Source: a virus
Strand: one strand, 5' to 3'
IMG/VR virus record: IMGVR_UViG_3300025120_000156
Span: 1 to 40,945 of that record
Length of the DNA: 40,945 nucleotides
The notes beneath the pieces are model-generated. The model worked only from the letters and a program-made list of their open reading frames with translations. It did not search any database and was not told where the DNA came from. The translations under genes and the position numbers were made by a program. This document shows positions 8,971 to 15,513 of this stretch, piece after piece. Each line of letters begins with the position of its first letter. The first letter of the stretch is position 1.

Positions 8971-10616
8971 TAAGCGCTCATTGATGATTTACGTTTTTCG
9001 CCTTTTACTAAATGTTTTAATCCATCTCTCCATGACGGAATATGCTCGGGTCTTTCATAAAACGTAGCAAACTCTGTCATCATTAAACCAATCCACGCCA
9101 AGGCATCTACCTGGTCGTCATGTGTACCATTTGGGAAACGTAAAAGTTCTGCAACCATAGGTCCAGTCCAAACGGCGTCTTGTGGAAAGTATACCATACC
9201 TTGTTGCATTCTACCCTGGATCGCTCGAGCACGTAACTCCTTATCTCGCCTACCAACTTTTAAGTCTTTAAAGTACGCTTCGTTAAGGCCCCGTTCGCGT
9301 GTTCTTTTTTCTAGAAACGGACCCAAGGCCATCTCAATATGACCCCTTTCTATTCCCACTATACCTGGGCGCCATAATTCGTACAAGTCTAAAATTTGCT
9401 CTACTAACTCAAAGCCGTCGTATCTACCGCGAACGACATCAACAATAAATAAATTATCATATTCATCGACACCGACAACAATACCAACTGAGTAATCGTT
9501 CCTGTCACGCTGTCCGATCGCAAGATCCCACGCGCAGTAATATTTAAGTTTTGAAGTATCGATTTCATCGAAGTCGTAATAAGCGATCATGTCGCGGTTA
9601 AAATAGTCGCCTTCGTCAGATACAGGATTCTGTTGGTATAGAGCAGACCAATCGCGCGGGCCGATGGCTTTCCTTATCTGCTCGAGAGCGTCCACATTAT
9701 ATCTCTCTGGGTGTAAACTTTCACCTGTTTTCCTAAAACTTTCGTCTTCTTCTGCAATTGCTGGGTAGCGAATCACTTCCCATTCATCTGCGCCCTCTTC
9801 TGCTTGGGTTAACAAGCGCCCGGCCAAGTCGTCGTCGTGCCAACGCGTAAGAATAACTAGTATGCCTCCACCTGGGGATAACCTTGTATAAGCTGTGGAT
9901 GTATACCAATCCCAGGTCGCATCTCGGTTGTTATCGGATTCTGCATCTTCTCTGTTTTTTACCGGATCATCAATAACCATAACGTGCGCACCCTTACCAG
10001 TAATACCACCACCAACACCCGCTGCAACATACCCGCCGCCTTCTGTTGTTTGCCATGATTCTACTGACTGAGAATCTTTATCTAGTCTAGATTTTTCGAA
10101 GACATTTTTGTATACTGGTTCTCTTAGCAGTTGACGTACTTTTCTTGAGAAACTCATAGCTAACGACCCAGAATAAGAACAACTTATAAACTCGTGTTCA
10201 GGATGCCGGCCCAAGTGCCAAGCTGGAAATGCAATACTAGCAAGAGTAGATTTACCATGTCGAGGTGGCATGAAGAGCATCAATCTTGGTGACTCTTTAT
10301 TTGCTACCTGTTCGCTGAACTTTTCTAGCCGTTGGCAAATATCTTTGTGTACCCAACCTGCTTGGTAGTCAGTATTAAATCGTTCAACAAATGGGAGTAA
10401 CCTTTTACGTGCTAAAACTCTTTTCGCTAGCTCTTGTTCTGCTTTTACTTGCGCAGACAGTTCTGCTTTTTGTGACTTCTGATCAATCAGTTTTTGGGGC
10501 TCGGGTATTGCTTCAGCTTCGTCAGCTCGACAATATACACAGATCTCGTCTATAAGAACTAAGTTCTCCGGGTAGAGCCCTCGGCATTTTCTACACTCAG
10601 TCTTTGTTACTTCCAT
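8970..10616 (-). CDS. terL: Terminase large subunit with N-terminal zinc ribbon
   Basis: 548 residues from the ATG at 10616, with GGAG four bases upstream; an in-frame upstream start at 10649 has no ribosome site. The packaging motor shows Walker A PPRHGKS (117-123), Walker B 'VMVIDDP' (about 212-218), the coupling motif 'TRWHDDD' (257-263), and a nuclease domain starting 'WDLAIG' (D364), then 'GIERGH' (E423) and a late 'HDDQVDA'. Ahead of the ATPase there are two CxxC pairs (C8, C11, C26, C29), a zinc ribbon that is unusual for terminases. It overlaps the small-subunit gene by 20 bases. Confidence 0.9.
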   Translation of the reverse strand: MEVTKTECRKCRGLYPENLVLIDEICVYCRADEAEAIPEPQKLIDQKSQKAELSAQVKAEQELAKRVLARKRLLPFVERFNTDYQAGWVHKDICQRLEKFSEQVANKESPRLMLFMPPRHGKSTLASIAFPAWHLGRHPEHEFISCSYSGSLAMSFSRKVRQLLREPVYKNVFEKSRLDKDSQSVESWQTTEGGGYVAAGVGGGITGKGAHVMVIDDPVKNREDAESDNNRDATWDWYTSTAYTRLSPGGGILVILTRWHDDDLAGRLLTQAEEGADEWEVIRYPAIAEEDESFRKTGESLHPERYNVDALEQIRKAIGPRDWSALYQQNPVSDEGDYFNRDMIAYYDFDEIDTSKLKYYCAWDLAIGQRDRNDYSVGIVVGVDEYDNLFIVDVVRGRYDGFELVEQILDLYELWRPGIVGIERGHIEMALGPFLEKRTRERGLNEAYFKDLKVGRRDKELRARAIQGRMQQGMVYFPQDAVWTGPMVAELLRFPNGTHDDQVDALAWIGLMMTEFATFYERPEHIPSWRDGLKHLVKGEKRKSSMSA

Positions 10617-11118
10617 CTGGCTCCAAATAGTTTGTATCATTACCAGCAAGTTTTAAAAGCTGAGCATCGGTTAACTTCTCTAATTGTTCTACTTTCTCTA
10701 CATTTATATTAATCAGCGTGGCTTGTTCAGGAATGTGTAGACCGTGGAGCTTGCATAACGAATCGACGACGTTCTTTTCTTCGGTCGAGTTGGCTGCTTT
10801 TGAATGAGCTTCCAGGTACATGCCAGTTGCTGTGTTCTTGTCGAACTTTATCTCTTCGCGCATTTCATTACGGAAGTAGGTCAGAGCGGTTTGCATTTTA
10901 GGAGTCTTAAATATCTGATAGACGCGGTCCATATCCTTGTACCCCGCAGCACGGCCCGCGGCCGCTTTGCTCATTCCTCTTAAATGGAACAATACTAATC
11001 GCTCTTCTTGAACGGAGAGTTCGTTTAATTGTAATCCGGCATAAGGAAGGTGAGATTGTAACTCGTTTCTATCGGCTTCACTCATGTCAGTTGGTCTTTC
11101 TTCATCTAGTAATCGCAT
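10597..11118 (-). CDS. terS: Terminase small subunit
   Basis: 173 residues, directly upstream of and overlapping the large subunit gene. A helix-turn-helix-like segment ('GMSKAAAGRAAGY', about 48-60) would recognise the packaging site, followed by helical oligomerisation segments and a C-terminal part rich in Leu, Glu and Lys ('VEKVEQLEKL') that would contact the large subunit. Another ATG at residue 12 (11085) is possible, since the ribosome site before 11118 is poor. Its target site is likely nearby, possibly in the structured region 11640-11905. Confidence 0.75.
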   Translation of the reverse strand: MRLLDEERPTDMSEADRNELQSHLPYAGLQLNELSVQEERLVLFHLRGMSKAAAGRAAGYKDMDRVYQIFKTPKMQTALTYFRNEMREEIKFDKNTATGMYLEAHSKAANSTEEKNVVDSLCKLHGLHIPEQATLININVEKVEQLEKLTDAQLLKLAGNDTNYLEPDGSNKD

Positions 11119-11132
11119 GCTCGGGGATTATA

Positions 11133-11588
11133 TTAAAAATTTTCCTTGTGTGTAACTATATTTTTACACCACCAATACAGCTCATCTTCTGACATTGTAT
11201 GCTTAATTAAGTTAACACGCCAACATACGAGTTGAATGTTAGTAAGTATGTACTCTATGTTTGGATCTATTCTGTCAATCGACACGTTCGTGTTCCGTTT
11301 ATCGCCACCCTTGTGCCACGTCATGAAGGCCCCGGACAACGCGCAACGGCCGTCTTGTTTGTCCCACAATTCATTAAGTTGTTCTGGTGTTATCTCAAAT
11401 AACATGCCTTCTTCTTTTCCTCTCGAGTACTTTAAATGGTTATATAAATTTTTTAAATATTTATACGGACTAGAAGATTTATTTATATTGCTCTGAGCTA
11501 AAATGCATTGGCGACATGTTGTTCGTGCATTTTCAAAGTGAGCTTTTGGTAAGGTCTTCTTACACCGCTCACACATTCTATCCGCCAT
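11133..11588 (-). CDS. HNH endonuclease-like protein with zinc-binding N-terminus
   Basis: 151 residues. The N-terminus has a CxxC…CxxC zinc ribbon (C6, C9, C24, C27). The HNH core follows: 'DGRCALSG' then 'VSIDRIDPN' and 'LTNIQLVCWRVN' near 100-125, matching the HNH pattern in which the first His is often replaced. HNH proteins beside terminase are known to assist packaging or site-specific cleavage in many phages; a homing endonuclease is the alternative. It is the first gene of the leftward late operon, and the ATG has an A/T leader with no Shine-Dalgarno sequence. Confidence 0.75.
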   Translation of the reverse strand: MADRMCERCKKTLPKAHFENARTTCRQCILAQSNINKSSSPYKYLKNLYNHLKYSRGKEEGMLFEITPEQLNELWDKQDGRCALSGAFMTWHKGGDKRNTNVSIDRIDPNIEYILTNIQLVCWRVNLIKHTMSEDELYWWCKNIVTHKENF

Positions 11589-11619
11589 AATTTTTTTGTA
11601 AAAATTTTTTAGTAAAAAA

Positions 11620-11628
11620 ACTATACCA
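11620..11628 (-). promoter_or_regulatory. Extended -10 promoter for the leftward late operon
   Basis: On the minus strand TGGTATAGT is an extended -10 (TGnTATAAT-like), 31 bases before the HNH start. No TTGACA-like -35 was seen. The transcript would have a short leader made almost only of A and T. Confidence 0.4.
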
Positions 11629-11691
11629 TATCACACTCTCATTCTCCCCCCTCCGCGCTGGTCAGCGCACCGTCACCCCGATTCTGTTTAT

Positions 11692-11731
11692 GGAACCTTG
11701 TTTCTAATTTACTGGCCAGGAACCTTGTTTC
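11692..11731. repeat. 13-base direct repeat pair
   Basis: GGAACCTTGTTTC occurs at 11692-11704 and 11719-11731, 27 bases apart start to start, in the non-coding control region. It could bind a protein, possibly terminase or a repressor. Confidence 0.6.
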
Positions 11732-11854
11732 AGTTTTACCTGACCACGCTCCAGGCAGAAGAGCTTCGCTCCGCCGAGGCGTCGCTACGCCAGCGCACTC
11801 AGCGCCGACGTGTCGTCGCTTCGTACTCCACTCGCTGGCGCTCGTGGTTTAATA

Positions 11855-11875
11855 AACCAGTAACCAGTAACCAGT
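11855..11875. repeat. Three tandem copies of AACCAGT
   Basis: AACCAGT is repeated head to tail at 11855, 11862 and 11869, directly after a small hairpin and before another. Its function is unknown; it is probably part of the same control region. Confidence 0.7.
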
Positions 11876-11879
11876 AGAC

Positions 11880-11905
11880 ATGAACGAACGCAAGCGTTAG
11901 TTCAT
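11880..11905 (+). other. Stem-loop before the first early gene
   Basis: ATGAAC-g-AACGC, loop AA, GCGTT-a-GTTCAT: an 11-bp stem with one mismatch. No T-run follows, so it is not a classical terminator. It may be an operator or an early leader structure. Confidence 0.5.
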
Positions 11906-11958
11906 GTAAGTCTTAGGTTAGTGTAATCAATAAAGGTTACACATTATAGGATATAGAT

Positions 11959-12225
11959 ATGGATATAGAATTACTAATAAACAAAGCTAATAAAGAAATG
12001 GAAAGGCTATCTAAGATTGCTTCATCAGATAACCCAGACCCCAGTCCATCTGACATTAGCATGGCTAACGAAGAGTATGACTTACTAGAACATCTTCTAG
12101 AAACACATGACTATAAGTCATTAGAAGAATATCTAGAGCTAGACGCGGACGAGTCACAGTCTATCCCAAGACAGATGGAGTTAGATCTACAAGATTGCAC
12201 TCACCTGCCTGTCTGGAATGTATAG
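11959..12225 (+). CDS. Small acidic hypothetical protein, first early gene
   Basis: 88 residues, strongly acidic (many Glu and Asp), mostly predicted helix, with no Cys cluster or membrane segment. AGGA lies about 8 bases before the ATG. Small acidic proteins at the start of early operons often inhibit host functions or mimic DNA; nothing here proves that. It is separated from the next gene by the iteron-like region. Confidence 0.6.
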   Translation: MDIELLINKANKEMERLSKIASSDNPDPSPSDISMANEEYDLLEHLLETHDYKSLEEYLELDADESQSIPRQMELDLQDCTHLPVWNV

Positions 12226-12286
12226 ACGGACTACTATCATCACATGTGTGGACAACATTCAACTGTTGTTCACACTGTGAGAAATA

Positions 12287-12576
12287 TGTTCCACATGTTC
12301 CACGGTCTAATCACCTTGTGGAACATTTACGTGGAACACAGATTTCGTTATAACAACGCACGTTTACAGATGGTATTGGCACGAATGTTCCAATGTTCCA
12401 TCAAAAACAGAACTTGCGTAAGACTGACCGTCGACCGTTGTTCGTTGTTATTGATATTTTATTAACCAAAAAGTACTGGAACACATGGAACATTTCCCAT
12501 TTGCCCAGTAACCACGCACCTTTCCAGTGTTCCACGAGGCCTATTTTACGTGGAACATTGTGGAACACGTGGAACA
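12287..12576. repeat. Iteron-like array: 12 copies of TGTTCCA/TGGAACA
   Basis: The 7-mer TGTTCCA or its complement TGGAACA begins at 12287, 12296, 12319, 12332, 12386, 12394, 12477, 12486, 12528, 12551, 12561 and 12570. Most come in pairs 8-10 bases apart, about one helical turn. Copies at 12528-12536 and 12549-12557 extend to a 9-bp inverted repeat (TGTTCCACG/CGTGGAACA). The region has no credible gene. Such arrays are typical of replication origins or multi-site operators; with the palindrome that follows, an origin is the favoured reading. Confidence 0.8.
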
Positions 12577-12580
12577 TTTA

Positions 12581-12622
12581 ACAACGGCTAACTAAATCGA
12601 AGCGATTCACGTTAGTCGTTGT
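12581..12622. other. Large imperfect palindrome, possible part of the origin
   Basis: The 12-base arms at 12581-12592 and 12611-12622 pair (one G-T wobble), and an inner stem AATCG/CGATT (12595-12599/12603-12607) closes a 3-base loop. It directly follows the iteron-like array and could form a cruciform or a primer-type hairpin during replication initiation. Confidence 0.6.
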
Positions 12623-12684
12623 AAGTCTTTAATAGTTGTATTCAATTCCGAATGCAACACATTGCTCATTGAGCAGGATATATC

Positions 12685-12894
12685 ATGGATAACTTTAAGT
12701 TATTTCTTCTTGGTTCAGTATTCACTGGCTCTATTATTCACACACGCAATTATATACAAACTATATTTGCAGGCGAGTGGATATCACCAGCCTATGCACT
12801 TAGCGCATGCGTAACATCAGCTCTAATGCTTGGCTCAATCATCATGTTCTTACTTATAGCAAAGAGAGAACGTGAAGAAACATGGAGGGACTAA
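12685..12894 (+). CDS. Small two-helix membrane protein
   Basis: 69 residues with two hydrophobic segments (about 5-22 and 38-60), the second ending in a Lys/Arg/Glu-rich tail, so both ends probably face the same side. AGCAGGA precedes the ATG, and a small hairpin (TGCTC-ATT-GAGCA) lies just upstream of it. It is early by position, so it is more likely a host-membrane or superinfection factor than a holin, but size and topology would also fit a holin. Confidence 0.6.
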   Translation: MDNFKLFLLGSVFTGSIIHTRNYIQTIFAGEWISPAYALSACVTSALMLGSIIMFLLIAKREREETWRD

Positions 12895-12933
12895 TGACTA
12901 GAAGAGAATTCTTAAGAATCTTATTAGGTCTAT

Positions 12934-12959
12934 CAACCGACGCCTAACGGCGTTGGTTG
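12934..12959 (+). terminator. Strong hairpin, possible terminator or processing site
   Basis: CAACC-G-ACGCC, loop TAAC, GGCGT-T-GGTTG: 11 pairs including one G-T wobble, 40 bases after the membrane protein gene. No real T-run follows, so rho-independent termination would be weak; RNase III-type processing is possible. Confidence 0.45.
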
Positions 12960-12989
12960 TAGGTTCTATGCGAGTATTAATAACTAAAA

Positions 12990-13006
12990 TATACCAAGGA
13001 GGTATA
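12990..13006 (+). promoter_or_regulatory. Ribosome site displayed in a hairpin loop (for 13011)
   Basis: TATACC-AAGGA-GGTATA is a perfect 6-bp stem with AAGGA in the loop, overlapping the Shine-Dalgarno sequence AAGGAGGT five to seven bases before the ATG. A GGA in a hairpin loop is the core of CsrA binding sites, and the phage encodes CsrA at 24389. Confidence 0.65.
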
Positions 13007-13010
13007 CATC

Positions 13011-13244
13011 ATGGCTAAATCATTTATAGCTAAAGTGGCCAGAGGCACTTTCAAAAACTCTGACGGCGAAGAGAAAACTAACTTTGTAGAGATTGGAAGA
13101 GCAGTAGCTCATGCCAACGGCACAGGGTTGGATTTCTATCCTAACTTTGCACCTATGGCGGTGAATGGTTCATTTGAAAAGATTAGTCTTTTCCCAATCG
13201 AGCCTAAACCACAGCCAATGGGTGGAGATTCGGCTTCAGCATAA
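13011..13244 (+). CDS. Small hypothetical early protein
   Basis: 77 residues, probably one small beta-rich domain ('FIAKVARGTF', 'TNFVEIGRAVAHANGTGLDFYPNFAP', 'EKISLFPI') with a flexible Pro/Gly/Ser tail. Its strong ribosome site lies inside a perfect hairpin (12990-13006), suggesting controlled, high translation. It stands alone between two hairpins. The family is not recognised. Confidence 0.65.
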   Translation: MAKSFIAKVARGTFKNSDGEEKTNFVEIGRAVAHANGTGLDFYPNFAPMAVNGSFEKISLFPIEPKPQPMGGDSASA

Positions 13245-13324
13245 CGAACCTCGCCAGTGGTTTATTACTCAAACTGGCATTTAATTTCAACCGATGATAA
13301 CAGCGAAAGCGGGAGGACATTAAT

Positions 13325-13552
13325 ATGTTCGATTCATCAATAAGACTTCTTGGAAATATATCCGAGAAAACAGTAAATCTAGTTAAACCAATAACTAGAT
13401 CAGTAAAAGGTATGCCTAATGCATTTGCAATTGGTTATACCCAAAGCAAAATCAACAGGCACGCGAGAAAAGCTTTTAAAGCTACGCAATCTTCTGTTGA
13501 AGTTGCAAATGAGCATCAAAGACCAAAACAAATGGAAATTGATTTCAGTTAG
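13325..13552 (+). CDS. Small basic hypothetical early protein
   Basis: 75 residues, N-terminal part amphipathic, centre basic ('SKINRHARKAFKA', about 41-53), ending 'KQMEIDFS'. The C-terminus resembles a QxxIDF beta-clamp-binding peptide (Q-M-E-I-D-F), so it might contact a host sliding clamp, but a single short match is weak evidence. GGGAGGA precedes the ATG. Family unknown. Confidence 0.6.
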   Translation: MFDSSIRLLGNISEKTVNLVKPITRSVKGMPNAFAIGYTQSKINRHARKAFKATQSSVEVANEHQRPKQMEIDFS

Positions 13553-13559
13553 AACTATT

Positions 13560-13582
13560 GGGGGCTTCGGTCCCCATAGGGG
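13560..13582 (+). promoter_or_regulatory. Two mutually exclusive hairpins sharing CCCC
   Basis: GGGGGC-TTCG-GTCCCC (13560-13575, stable UUCG loop) competes with CCCC-ATA-GGGG (13572-13582) for the same CCCC. It lies 8 bases after the preceding stop. The arrangement resembles an attenuator or a compact terminator/antiterminator switch. Confidence 0.4.
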
Positions 13583-13613
13583 TAACCTGTGCGTGCTTTT
13601 TGTGCCGAAACTT

Positions 13614-13638
13614 CAACCAATACTTACAGTATTGGTTG
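13614..13638 (+). terminator. Stem-loop with short T-run
   Basis: CAACCAATAC and GTATTGGTTG pair perfectly over 10 bp around loop TTACA, followed by GTGGTTTT. It probably terminates or slows transcription leaving 13552. Confidence 0.5.
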
Positions 13639-13702
13639 GTGGTTTTGTGTGAGTAATTGTATATAAGCGAGTTGTTGCTTGTGTATTAAAGTAATTGGTT
13701 TT

Positions 13703-13720
13703 TATATTATAGGAGATATA
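13703..13720 (+). promoter_or_regulatory. Ribosome site in hairpin loop (for 13722)
   Basis: TATAT-TATAGGAG-ATATA: 5-bp all-A/T stem with the common loop TATAGGAG. It is the weakest in stability of this loop class but has the same geometry as those before 13862, 14869 and 16991. Confidence 0.45.
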
Positions 13721-13721
13721 T

Positions 13722-13865
13722 ATGCCAGAACACGTAAACATTGACGAAGATATTCGTCAACAAGCGGTAGCCTACATGCACATATCTGAAGATAACTATT
13801 CAGATATAAAGCGAGTAGTTACTAATAGAAATGAAACTCAAGACACTATAGGAGGTGCTAAATGA
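13722..13865 (+). CDS. 47-residue hypothetical protein coupled to 13862
   Basis: A short acidic helical protein with no Cys or membrane segment. AGGAG is 6 bases before the ATG, and the stop overlaps the next start (ATGA at 13862-13865), so it may act as a leader for the 265-residue gene. The next gene's ribosome site is inside its last codons. Reality of the gene is supported by ribosome site and coupling; function unknown. Confidence 0.6.
   Translation: MPEHVNIDEDIRQQAVAYMHISEDNYSDIKRVVTNRNETQDTIGGAK
13844..13857 (+). promoter_or_regulatory. Ribosome site in weak hairpin loop (for 13862)
   Basis: CAC-TATAGGAG-GTG: a 3-bp stem with the same loop as at 13708, 14853 and 16978. Alone it would be negligible; it matters as a member of the set. 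Confidence 0.35.
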
Positions 13866-14659
13866 GTAAGAAAAAAAGTAGCAATGCTACATTTGTAGAT
13901 CCATCCGATTTCGTAAAAGAAATCGATATAGCAAACGGTGAGACCGGCGAACTAGTCAACGGTCAACACACACCAGAAAATGCTTGGTTGCCAGATACTA
14001 ATGGTGATCCAGTAGGTTCTGAGAAACGTGCAGAACAGGATCCTGTTCAACTTCCAAACCACTACTACGACAAGTATGGGTTAAACGGCGAAGGCAAACC
14101 AATATTTCAAGCTTTCAGAGTCAAAGAGATTATGAAAGTCTTTGCAGATAAAAAGTTATCTCCAGTTGCTTTTGCTACTGACGATGACAAAACTGCATCT
14201 AAGCTACAAGAAAAGTATGACTTAGAAGTAGAGTTAGTTGTATCTGGTATCAAGCCTCTGCTTGATATAGACGCACCTACTACTGGTTACAATTATCTTA
14301 CATTGGCAACCAGAACGTGGGCTGAGTTCGTAAGTATCGCTTACGAGTACAACGAGTCTATGCAACGCGTTAATCCAAAAGACGAGCTACCAACATGGCT
14401 CATCGAACGTGAGGCAAAAATGTGGGCACTTGGTCGCAAAGCAAGACTGATTAGAGACGCTATCAAAAGCATCGACAATCTGTTTGGTATTGGTGACCTA
14501 GGCGTTCAAGCTATGCGAGTACAGACTGAGGTCGAAAGACGCCAGCAACGCATGGCAGAATGGAATTACAACAACTTAGCTGACGCATCAGTCAAAGTTG
14601 CGAGTGATTTGAATGGTGCTACATTGGAACACGCTAAGCAAGTCTTTGCTAACGCTTAA
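13862..14659 (+). CDS. Conserved-looking hypothetical early protein, 265 residues
   Basis: Lys/Ser-rich start, then a largely helical, charged soluble protein. Segment 165-260 is a long helical region with 'WLIEREAKMWALGRKARLIRDAIKSIDNLFGIGDL' character and 'VERRQQRMAEWNYNNLADASVKVASDL', suggesting an oligomer or a nucleic-acid-associated protein. No catalytic motif is evident. It is translationally coupled to the 47-residue gene and followed by three terminator-like hairpins, so this short operon seems to end here. Confidence 0.65.
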   Translation: MSKKKSSNATFVDPSDFVKEIDIANGETGELVNGQHTPENAWLPDTNGDPVGSEKRAEQDPVQLPNHYYDKYGLNGEGKPIFQAFRVKEIMKVFADKKLSPVAFATDDDKTASKLQEKYDLEVELVVSGIKPLLDIDAPTTGYNYLTLATRTWAEFVSIAYEYNESMQRVNPKDELPTWLIEREAKMWALGRKARLIRDAIKSIDNLFGIGDLGVQAMRVQTEVERRQQRMAEWNYNNLADASVKVASDLNGATLEHAKQVFANA

Positions 14660-14671
14660 TTCCTAATGGGG

Positions 14672-14694
14672 TGGAGAGTAAATATCGCTCTCCA
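14672..14694 (+). other. Stem-loop in the 14660-14868 gap
   Basis: TGGAGAG and CTCTCCA form a perfect 7-bp stem with a 9-base loop, 13 bases after the preceding stop codon. It has no T-run. It may protect the 3' end of the upstream mRNA. Confidence 0.5.
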
Positions 14695-14748
14695 TCGCCC
14701 GTTGTTCGTGATACGTTAATCATGAAAGGTTGCTGACCTAACAGCCAC

Positions 14749-14775
14749 GCAGGGATGAAAAGCCCTGCACTTTTT
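14749..14775 (+). terminator. Intrinsic terminator 1 of a tandem
   Basis: GCAGGG and CCCTGC pair across an 8-base loop and are followed by AC and five T. The GC-rich stem and T-run make a standard rho-independent terminator. Confidence 0.65.
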
Positions 14776-14781
14776 AGACAG

Positions 14782-14803
14782 GGCCAACGTGCTGGCTTTT
14801 TTT
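14782..14803 (+). terminator. Intrinsic terminator 2 of a tandem
   Basis: GGCCA-ACGTGC-TGGCT (outer pair G-T) is followed directly by a run of T (seven including the pairing T). Short stem but a strong T-run. Confidence 0.5.
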
Positions 14804-14810
14804 GATGTCT

Positions 14811-14848
14811 TTGAAGTGCAGACATTGTCGAAAGCACTTCACCTTTTT
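14811..14848 (+). terminator. Terminator 3 and copy 1 of a repeated stem-loop
   Basis: TGAAGTGC (14812-14819) and GCACTTCA (14834-14841) form an 8-bp stem; inner GAC/GTC can extend it; CC and five T follow. About the same 34-base element recurs at 15932-15965, with changes confined to the loop. Confidence 0.6.
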
Positions 14849-14864
14849 ACACTATAGGAGGTGT
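14849..14864 (+). promoter_or_regulatory. Ribosome site in hairpin loop (for 14869)
   Basis: ACAC-TATAGGAG-GTGT, extendable by one T-G pair, with the Shine-Dalgarno sequence in the loop. Same loop as the sites before 13722, 13862 and 16991 but a different, complementary stem. Confidence 0.55.
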
Positions 14865-14868
14865 GCTA

Positions 14869-15273
14869 ATGAATAAAACAGAATATGTATATTTAATCGA
14901 TCCTTTCAAGAAGGATATAACGCTAGTTCATTTGCCTACTGGCAAGTTAGAACTAGAAACTATTTATGACCTTGTGCAATGTGCCACTATCGATATGTAT
15001 GGCTTGACACACGACACCGATTTAATTATCGATGACGAAGGGTTGTTTGTAGAGGACCAAAAGTTCTTTGTTATAGAAGACAAAGTATTTGCAGGCCGAG
15101 CGTTGATCGTTGGCGCAGCCAATGAAGACGGACATTCAACCACCCCAACATACCCAATGGACTTCTTGCCAGTGGTTTACACTAACGAGCATCCAGAAGT
15201 GGGCGTTGCTGAATTTAAAGTAACGTCATGGGAAACAGGCGAATCACCTGTTGATGTACAATTAGTGGAGTAA
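14869..15273 (+). CDS. Hypothetical acidic protein, 134 residues
   Basis: Starts at the ATG at 14869, 7 bases after GGAGG; an in-frame GTG two codons earlier lies inside the ribosome site and is unlikely. The protein is acidic and beta-rich ('EYVYLIDPFKKDITLVHLPTG', then 'LIIDDEGLFVEDQKFFVIEDKVFAGRALIVG', about 62-92), suggesting a single beta-sandwich or barrel domain. The family is not recognised. It begins a new run of small genes after three tandem terminator-like hairpins. Confidence 0.65.
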   Translation: MNKTEYVYLIDPFKKDITLVHLPTGKLELETIYDLVQCATIDMYGLTHDTDLIIDDEGLFVEDQKFFVIEDKVFAGRALIVGAANEDGHSTTPTYPMDFLPVVYTNEHPEVGVAEFKVTSWETGESPVDVQLVE

Positions 15274-15276
15274 CTT

Positions 15277-15510
15277 ATGAAAATACTAAAAAATATACCA
15301 ATACCTGTAGCATACAACTGTTTTGAACCATTGCTTAAAATGGAAATAGGAGACTGTGTTGAATTTACAGACAATTATAACTTGAGAGCAGCAACCCGAT
15401 ATTTAAGAAGCAGACACTTTAAAATTAAAACAAAAACAATAAAAAAACATACTTTTGGCGTTTTAGATTTTGAAAATGGGTATTTAGGTAGACTTTGGAG
15501 AGTGGAGTAA
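15277..15510 (+). CDS. Small basic hypothetical protein
   Basis: 77 residues, basic, with 'VEFTDNYNLRAATRYLRSRHFKIKTKTIKK' in the centre, which resembles a small helix-strand DNA- or RNA-binding module, ending 'GRLWRVE'. It follows the previous stop by 3 bases with GGAGTAACTT before the ATG; the same ribosome-site wording precedes the next gene, so the two starts may be duplicated. Function unknown. Confidence 0.6.
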   Translation: MKILKNIPIPVAYNCFEPLLKMEIGDCVEFTDNYNLRAATRYLRSRHFKIKTKTIKKHTFGVLDFENGYLGRLWRVE

Positions 15511-15513
15511 CTT

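Larger units (their letters stand above)
11640..11955. other. GC-rich structured intergenic region between divergent operons
   Basis: This stretch holds no gene. It is richer in GC than its surroundings and full of short inverted repeats: GAGC/GCTC and GGCGT/ACGCC around 11760-11790, TGGTTT/AAACCA at 11845-11859, and the hairpin at 11880-11905. It also has a 13-base direct repeat and a tandem 7-mer. Its place between the terminase end and the early genes fits a packaging site, replication control region or early regulatory region. Confidence 0.5.

Noticed and set aside
12244-12581. Two overlapping open frames of 73 and 62 codons
   Set aside because: They lie wholly in the iteron-like array, have no ribosome site and derive their composition from the repeats.
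12894-12947. 17-codon frame overlapping the membrane protein stop (TAATG)
   Set aside because: Very short, ends in the hairpin loop and has no supporting motif.
13640-13710. Possible promoter TTGTGT-N18-TATATT before 13722
   Set aside because: Poor -35 and AT-rich background; not convincing enough to annotate.
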